Source: CAKAHY01 sp041848045 (GTDB lineage Bacteria > Bacillota > Clostridia > Lachnospirales > Lachnospiraceae). Taken from it: a stretch of 18,318 bases of DNA. A program made the position numbers and the translations under genes. This document shows, in pieces, positions 14,220-18,318 of the stretch. The stretch is from the NCBI GenBank assembly GCA_041848045.1, contig JBGZHY010000014.1, forward strand, positions 1 to 18,318, given 5' to 3'. The notes under the pieces are model-generated. The model saw only the letters and a program-made list of their open reading frames with translations, made no database searches and was not told the DNA's origin. Every line of letters starts with the position of its first letter. Position 1 is the first letter of the stretch.

Positions 14220-14753
14220 CTACTTCCTTAATCTTCCACCCTCATACTGCTCCTGCATATCCAGATACTGCACCAGGGCGGCTATCTGCGCCCTTTCGTT
14301 GCCGCCAAAGGGCTTTAAGTCCAAAATCTCATACACACAGTCCAACTCCTGCTTGGAAAAACGGGTTTTATGCTGCAAAAGCACCTGCTTTCTGGCGGTA
14401 TACCCCTTGGCATCCAAAAAAGCATTCAAATGTGCGCTGACCCTTTCCTCCTCCTGCTCAAACAAATCCGCCCCCGGCATTTGTTCCTCATAATAAGAAA
14501 GCTCCGCATCCTCTCCCTTTGGCTGCACCTGCTCGAAGCGATAATGCTGCCTGATCTCCGGATATTTGCCTCTGTCCACCTCGGACATAAACATCTCCAG
14601 GGGTCTTGCATAGGTCTTAAAATCCCCGTATAAAGCCTGGTATATGACCAGATGCTCCCCCGTTTCGCTGTGCTTGGCCACCGTCAGTACCTGATACAAT
14701 TTATCTTTAAAATGTTTATAGAATTCACCCGCTCTGGGAATGTGCCTATCCAT
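14220..14753 (-). CDS. DUF1653-domain protein
   Basis: A 177-residue protein whose first 75 residues carry the DUF1653 pattern: PRAGEFYKHFKDKLYQVL, SETGEHLVIYQALYGDF, RPLEMFMSEVD and KYPEIRQHYRFE. The domain has no firmly known function. The rest is acidic, then ends in a helical segment (FSKQELDCVYEILDLKPF), so it may bind a partner. The ATG has GGAGG five bases upstream. First gene of the operon with uvrC and tcdA. Confidence 0.85.
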   Translation of the reverse strand: MDRHIPRAGEFYKHFKDKLYQVLTVAKHSETGEHLVIYQALYGDFKTYARPLEMFMSEVDRGKYPEIRQHYRFEQVQPKGEDAELSYYEEQMPGADLFEQEEERVSAHLNAFLDAKGYTARKQVLLQHKTRFSKQELDCVYEILDLKPFGGNERAQIAALVQYLDMQEQYEGGRLRK

Positions 14754-14786
14754 AAAACCTCCATAAATTCAAAAATATGTATTCAC

Positions 14787-14815
14787 ATTATAGCATAGAT
14801 GTGCTAAGATATAAT
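14787..14815. promoter_or_regulatory. Overlapping divergent promoters
   Basis: On the minus strand TTATAT (14814-14809), 16 bp, then TATAAT (14792-14787) faces DUF1653-uvrC-tcdA. On the plus strand a consensus TATAAT lies at 14810-14815, with TTATAG (14788-14793) 16 bp before it, facing DUF1846. Each -10 occupies the other promoter's -35, so the two directions should exclude each other. Confidence 0.5.
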
Positions 14816-14830
14816 ACATATTTTTTATAC

Positions 14831-14895
14831 GTCGGGCGCAAGCCTTTATTTATTTGTTTCGGTTTAGGTCAGCACAAAGCGGTGCTTATCTAAAC
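14831..14895 (+). promoter_or_regulatory. Structured leader of the DUF1846 gene
   Basis: Two hairpins precede the gene. GGGC-GCAA-GCCT at 14834-14845 is a short stem with a GNRA-type tetraloop. GTTTAG-gtc-AGCAC pairs with GTGCT-tat-CTAAAC at 14862-14895, 11 bp with a symmetric 3x3 internal loop, followed by TTTCTTT. The second looks terminator-like but its T-run is interrupted. I do not recognise a known riboswitch class. Confidence 0.5.
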
Positions 14896-14923
14896 TTTCT
14901 TTACGTTATGGGGAGGTATATTG

Positions 14924-16402
14924 ATGAAAATCGGTTTTGACAATCAACAGTATCTGAAGATGCAGTCTGAGCATATCAGAGAGCGCATCGCACAATTCGG
15001 AGATAAGCTTTATCTGGAATTTGGCGGCAAGCTCTTTGATGATTTCCACGCTTCCAGGGTGCTGCCGGGATTTGCCCCGGATGCCAAGCTACGTATGCTG
15101 CTGCAGCTGCGGGAGCAGGCGGAAATCGTAGTGGTTATCTCCGCCGGAGATATTGAAAAAAACAAGGTGCGGGGGGATTTGGGCATCACCTATGATGTGG
15201 ACGTGCTTCGTCTGATACAGTCCTTCCGGGATAAAGGTCTTTTTGTCGGCAGCGTCTGCATTACCCAATACTCCGGTCAGCGAAGTGCGGATGAATTTAA
15301 AACCAAACTGGAAAGTCTGGGCATCCGCGTATACAGACATTATGTCATTGAGGGCTATCCGAGCAACGTGAAGCTGATTGTGAGTGAGAACGGCTACGGC
15401 AAAAACGATTATATCGAAACCAGAAGACCTCTCGTCATTATTACGGCTCCCGGCCCCGGCAGCGGCAAGATGGCAACCTGTCTTTCCCAGCTTTATCATG
15501 AAAATAAGCAGGGCATCAAAGCGGGCTATGCCAAATTTGAAACCTTCCCGATTTGGAATCTTCCCCTTAAGCACCCGGTAAACCTTGCCTACGAAGCGGC
15601 AACCGCCGACTTGAACGACGTCAATATGATAGACCCCTTCCACCTGGAAGCCTATGGAGAAACAACGGTCAACTACAACCGTGATATTGAGATTTATCCG
15701 GTTCTGTCCGCCATTTTTGAAGAAATTTTCGGCACCTGCCCTTATAAATCCCCTACGGATATGGGGGTAAATATGGCGGGTAAATGCATCACCGATGACG
15801 AGGCCTGCAAGGAGGCAAGCAAGCAGGAAATCATTCGCCGCTACTACGCCTCTTTAAATCGCCTCGCCAAGAGTGAATGCCTTGCCGACGAGGTGTATAA
15901 AATCGAACTGCTGATGAAGCAGGCTCGCATCAGCCCGGAGGACAGAAAGGTGGTCAGTGCCGCTTTGGTAAAGGCAGACGTTACCGCCCTTCCTGCCGCC
16001 GCCATGGAACTGCCGGACGGTCGGATTGTTACCGGCAAAACCAGCGATTTGCTTGGCGCCAGCGCCGCACTTATCTTAAATGCGGTCAAGACCCTGGCGG
16101 GTATTGACGACGGAGCGCACCTGATTGCCCCGCATGTTATCGAACCGGTACAGAAGCTGAAAACCACTTATCTTGGCAGTCATAACCCGAGGCTCCACAC
16201 CGACGAAGTGCTCATCGCCCTTTCCGTATCCGCCGCCGGTAACGAAGAGGCAAAGCTGGCGCTGGAGCAGCTGCCCAAATTAAAAGGCGCCCAGGTACAC
16301 ACCAGCGTCATGCTTTCGGACGTGGACATCAAAACCTTTAAGCGCCTCGGCGTGCAACTCAGCTCCGAGCCTCGCTATGAAAACAAGAAAATTTATCATT
16401 GA
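14924..16402 (+). CDS. DUF1846 (UPF0371) protein
   Basis: A 492-residue protein of the DUF1846/UPF0371 family, which is usually about 500 residues long. Visible are the N-terminal MKIGFDNQQYLKMQSEHI, FGGKLFDDFHASRVLPGF (33-50), VVVISAGDIEKNKVRGDLGI (69-88) and a P-loop-like APGPGSGKMATCLSQLYHE (175-193). ITDDEACKEASKQEIIRRYY lies in the middle. Structures of relatives are known, as I recall, but the biochemical role is not. The ATG at 14924 with GGGGAGG seven bases before is preferred to a TTG three bases upstream. Single plus-strand gene, with its own leader and terminator. Confidence 0.9.
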   Translation: MKIGFDNQQYLKMQSEHIRERIAQFGDKLYLEFGGKLFDDFHASRVLPGFAPDAKLRMLLQLREQAEIVVVISAGDIEKNKVRGDLGITYDVDVLRLIQSFRDKGLFVGSVCITQYSGQRSADEFKTKLESLGIRVYRHYVIEGYPSNVKLIVSENGYGKNDYIETRRPLVIITAPGPGSGKMATCLSQLYHENKQGIKAGYAKFETFPIWNLPLKHPVNLAYEAATADLNDVNMIDPFHLEAYGETTVNYNRDIEIYPVLSAIFEEIFGTCPYKSPTDMGVNMAGKCITDDEACKEASKQEIIRRYYASLNRLAKSECLADEVYKIELLMKQARISPEDRKVVSAALVKADVTALPAAAMELPDGRIVTGKTSDLLGASAALILNAVKTLAGIDDGAHLIAPHVIEPVQKLKTTYLGSHNPRLHTDEVLIALSVSAAGNEEAKLALEQLPKLKGAQVHTSVMLSDVDIKTFKRLGVQLSSEPRYENKKIYH

Positions 16403-16406
16403 TGAG

Positions 16407-16450
16407 AAAGCAGTTCTTTTATCGGGCAAAAGAGCTGCTTTTACTTTTCC
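16407..16450 (+). terminator. Intrinsic terminator of the DUF1846 gene
   Basis: AAAGCAGTTCTTTT and AAAAGAGCTGCTTT form a 14-bp stem with one G-T wobble around a seven-base loop, followed by TTTTACTTTT. It begins four bases after the stop. In the opposite direction the stem lacks a T-rich tail, so the convergent gene is probably not ended by it. Confidence 0.88.
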
Positions 16451-16456
16451 ATTTAC

Positions 16457-16942
16457 CTATAATGCAGCTATATTGGCGCCTACAAAAGCTTCCCATTTTT
16501 CTGTTAAATCCTCCGTATCCGGCAAATTCTTCTCCTTTGCAAGCCGATCTATACATTCATTCTGCACAAGCCAACCCGTCATATCCTTTTGTGCATCCGC
16601 AAATGCATTGCCGAAATCCGCCGGGATTTTTTCTGTAAACAGCAGTTCCGTTTCCGCCTCGTCAACTGCATACAGGCAAAAAGAAACCTCTGCGCTGTCC
16701 CATTGATAAGCAATGCAAACCTTCTCCTCAAATCTAAGAATCCGCATCTCCTCCCGAAAATCCCCCTCTGCAAACACAAGGATTCTCTCTGCATCCCGCA
16801 CTTCGATTTTCAGTTGCGGAAACCATTTCCGTAAACCTTCATTTTCTGCAATCAAATGCCAAATTTCGGTACTTTCCCGAGAAAATCGGTGATGAATACG
16901 CAAATAATACGTTTTTCCCTCTTTTTCGATATCTACCTTCAT
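16457..16942 (-). CDS. START/AHSA1-like (SRPBCC fold) protein
   Basis: A 161-residue protein with the look of a helix-grip SRPBCC domain: an early HLIAENEGLRKWFPQ segment, a series of beta strands in the middle (AERILVFAEGDFREEMRILR, VCIAYQWDSAEVSF, TELLFTEKIP), and a long C-terminal helix with DMTGWLVQNECIDRLAKE. AHSA1-like members bind small hydrophobic ligands or chaperones; nothing fixes the ligand. Start is ATG 16942 behind GGAAAGG; an upstream TTG frame to 16981 has no good site. It follows traX by about 50 bases on the same strand. Confidence 0.75.
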   Translation of the reverse strand: MKVDIEKEGKTYYLRIHHRFSRESTEIWHLIAENEGLRKWFPQLKIEVRDAERILVFAEGDFREEMRILRFEEKVCIAYQWDSAEVSFCLYAVDEAETELLFTEKIPADFGNAFADAQKDMTGWLVQNECIDRLAKEKNLPDTEDLTEKWEAFVGANIAAL

Positions 16943-16993
16943 TCCTGTATCCCTTTCCACAGGCTTCAAAACCAAACACAACCTTACCCGTCC

Positions 16994-17734
16994 CTACAAA
17001 GTCAAGGATATGTCCCCGTACATCAGCACCCGCAATATACCAATCAGCACCAGGTGAGCGGGGTAATAATAATAGAAGAACCATTTTGACGTTTTACCGC
17101 CGCCGGCCTTTCCGTTATACCGCAGCAGCAAGGGGATGGACAGCAGGGTTGCAAACTGCAGTACCCCGTAAACCCTGTCAACAAATACGACATAAACCGC
17201 CACATAAACCGAAATCCAAATCATATAGTCCAGTACCTGCCTCTTTTTATCGCCTCTGTGCAGATACAGAAAAAACGGCATCATCAGAGCAATGCTGGAC
17301 CAGTCCGCCACAAAAGTGAGCAGGCAAAATCCCGCTATCACCAAAAGCTTTACACTGTCTTTTATGTTTTCCTTTTTAAAAATATAGACCAGTAAAACGG
17401 ATAAGGACAGCGGAAACATCACACTCGTCCGATTAAAAATACCGCCTGTCCCCAAATGGAGAGGAACACCCAAACCGAAACAAAAGGCGAAATGTGAAAT
17501 CAAGGCAAACAAAAATAAACGCTGAAAGTATTTCAGCATATCCCTGGAATAATAACAGCCCTCCGCAATAAAATACCACATAATGGGAGCCGTCAGTCTT
17601 CCGATAATATGCAGGAATATCGGAACAGGCTCCTTTACAAAGCCCGGATATAAAAGCCAGGCTATGTGATCTATGGTCATTGCCGCAATAGCTATCATCT
17701 TCAGTTGTGTTCCGCTAAATGTTATATTTTTCAT
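16994..17734 (-). CDS. TraX-family membrane protein
   Basis: A 246-residue protein with about seven to eight membrane helices. The N-terminal LKMIAIAAMTIDHIAWLLYP and IIGRLTAPIMWYFIAEGCYY followed by SRDMLKYFQRLFLFALISH are the signature of the TraX family, named for the F-plasmid pilin N-acetylase. Chromosomal copies are common in Clostridia without conjugation genes, and no transfer gene is seen here; it may acylate another surface product. The ATG has GGAGAG upstream and a good promoter at 17771-17799. Confidence 0.9.
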   Translation of the reverse strand: MKNITFSGTQLKMIAIAAMTIDHIAWLLYPGFVKEPVPIFLHIIGRLTAPIMWYFIAEGCYYSRDMLKYFQRLFLFALISHFAFCFGLGVPLHLGTGGIFNRTSVMFPLSLSVLLVYIFKKENIKDSVKLLVIAGFCLLTFVADWSSIALMMPFFLYLHRGDKKRQVLDYMIWISVYVAVYVVFVDRVYGVLQFATLLSIPLLLRYNGKAGGGKTSKWFFYYYYPAHLVLIGILRVLMYGDISLTL

Positions 17735-17770
17735 CTTCTATTCTCTCCTAAGCTTTCAGATGCAGCAGAC

Positions 17771-17799
17771 AGTATAACCCAGTTTCGATACGCCGTCAA
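17771..17799 (-). promoter_or_regulatory. Promoter of the traX gene
   Basis: On the minus strand TTGACG (17799-17794) and TATACT (17776-17771) are 17 bp apart, about 37 bases upstream of the TraX start. A second TTGACA lies 20 bp further upstream, giving a short repeated TTGAC. Confidence 0.7.
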
Positions 17800-17838
17800 T
17801 GACCGAAAGCCTCTGTCAACAGGATAGCTCTCTTTCTT

Positions 17839-18177
17839 CTACTCTTCCCTTGTGATATTTTGATACGATATCAATTCCACTCCTTCCGGTGTAAACCGCA
17901 TATTAAGCTCCCAGATTTCCAGCCCCTTTCGGAGCGCCCGGTCCAGGGTATATTTCACTTCCTCATACCTGGTGCTTTTATGATGTTCTTTCTGCAAGGT
18001 CTTTTCATACTGGTAGACAATCAGCATAAGCGCCCTTTGATTTTCCTTGAGGGATTCCGCCAGCTCTTTAATATGCTTTGTAAATCTGTCCGTCGAAGAA
18101 AAGGGAGCAGCCTTTTTGGTCTGTACATGGCTTCCGTATACGGTATGCAAGGTTGTCAGCGGCGTTTTTACTTCCAT
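17839..18177 (-). CDS. Unknown protein, probably 5'-truncated by an IS remnant
   Basis: An open frame encoding up to 112 residues from ATG 18177 (or 116 from ATG 18189). The sequence is polar and helical, with KHIKELAESLKENQRALMLI and YEEVKYTLDRALRKGLEIWE resembling coiled segments. No ribosome binding site precedes either ATG, and the reading frame closes at a TAA immediately upstream, inside sequence that codes for transposase on the other strand. So the original start was probably lost to the insertion, and the present gene may be silent. I do not recognise the family. Confidence 0.5.
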   Translation of the reverse strand: MEVKTPLTTLHTVYGSHVQTKKAAPFSSTDRFTKHIKELAESLKENQRALMLIVYQYEKTLQKEHHKSTRYEEVKYTLDRALRKGLEIWELNMRFTPEGVELISYQNITREE

Positions 18178-18178
18178 T

Positions 18179-18318
18179 CTAAAAACCATTTATCACGCTT
18201 CGGATGAAGAGAAAGCCCGCCAGGCTTTGGATCGTGTTACAGAGAAATGGACATCAAAATATCAAAATTCTATGAAACGCTGGTACGATAACTGGGATGC
18301 GATTAGCCCCATTTTCAA
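18179..18318 (+). pseudogene. IS256-family transposase internal fragment (runs off the window)
   Basis: From about 18179 the plus strand encodes LKTIYHASDEEKARQALDRV then TEKWTSKYQNSMKRWYDNWD and AISPIFK, which is the segment just before the conserved YTTN-IES region in IS256-family transposases. The first half of the protein is absent, replaced by unrelated DNA at about 18178. The 3' side is cut by the window edge, so whether the C-terminus follows is unknown. Confidence 0.8.

Noticed and set aside
16994..17734. TraX as evidence of a conjugative element
   Set aside because: No relaxase, coupling protein, pilin or mating-pair gene is nearby, and orphan TraX genes are frequent on clostridial chromosomes.
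752..18318. Composite transposon bounded by the two IS256 remnants
   Set aside because: Both copies are incomplete, and the DNA between them consists of core genes such as uvrC, tcdA and trxB with no cargo signature or terminal repeats.
1..18318. CRISPR array, tRNA or rRNA genes
   Set aside because: No regularly spaced repeats and no tRNA- or rRNA-like sequence were seen on reading the window, although no covariance-model search could be run.

Overview
The window looks like chromosomal DNA of an anaerobic Bacillota bacterium, most likely class Clostridia (Lachnospiraceae-like). The signs are strong AGGAGG-type ribosome binding sites, compact minus-strand operons, sigma-A type promoters, and gene types such as DUF1846/UPF0371, DUF1653 next to uvrC, an AhpC/AhpF-like pair, a small hemerythrin and chromosomal TraX. 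No taxonomic search was possible, so the placement is an inference.

Layout. Positions 1-780 are an eroded edge. They hold the 3' end of a membrane-protein gene, a short reading frame broken by a stop, and the 3' remnant of an IS256-family transposase with its right terminal inverted repeat. After a gene-poor stretch with a long inverted repeat come, all on the minus strand, a small cupin, a MATE efflux pump behind an attenuator-like leader, and an MFS transporter overlapping a Methyltransf_32-type methyltransferase. From about 5.6 to 11.6 kb lies a dense peroxide and redox-stress region. It contains an AhpF-like flavoprotein with its domains in reversed order, AhpC, a hemerythrin with an unrecognised partner protein, and a four-gene operon trx-trxB-gpx-ohrR. 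The operon DUF1653-uvrC-tcdA (tRNA and DNA maintenance) follows. Divergent from it is DUF1846 on the plus strand, then a START/AHSA1-like protein and TraX on the minus strand. The right edge has a small unknown gene cut by a second IS256-family remnant.

How the parts fit. The redox genes appear to be under three separate controls readable in the DNA. (1) An OhrR-type operator lies between perfect -35 and -10 elements of the trx operon, which itself ends in ohrR; this suggests an autoregulated circuit that induces a thioredoxin/glutathione-peroxidase-type system instead of the usual ohr gene. (2) A Fur/PerR-type 7-1-7 palindrome sits upstream of ahpC. (3) Two GTAAC-N4-GTTAC palindromes, one before the hemerythrin operon and one before the distant cupin gene, are each centred exactly 29.5 bp upstream of a TATGAT -10 hexamer with no good -35. 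That geometry fits a class II CRP/FNR-family activator, and the motif matches what I recall of clostridial HcpR (nitrosative stress) sites. This shared promoter design is the most interesting signal in the window: it links a cupin, a hemerythrin and an uncharacterised 202-residue protein into one probable regulon.
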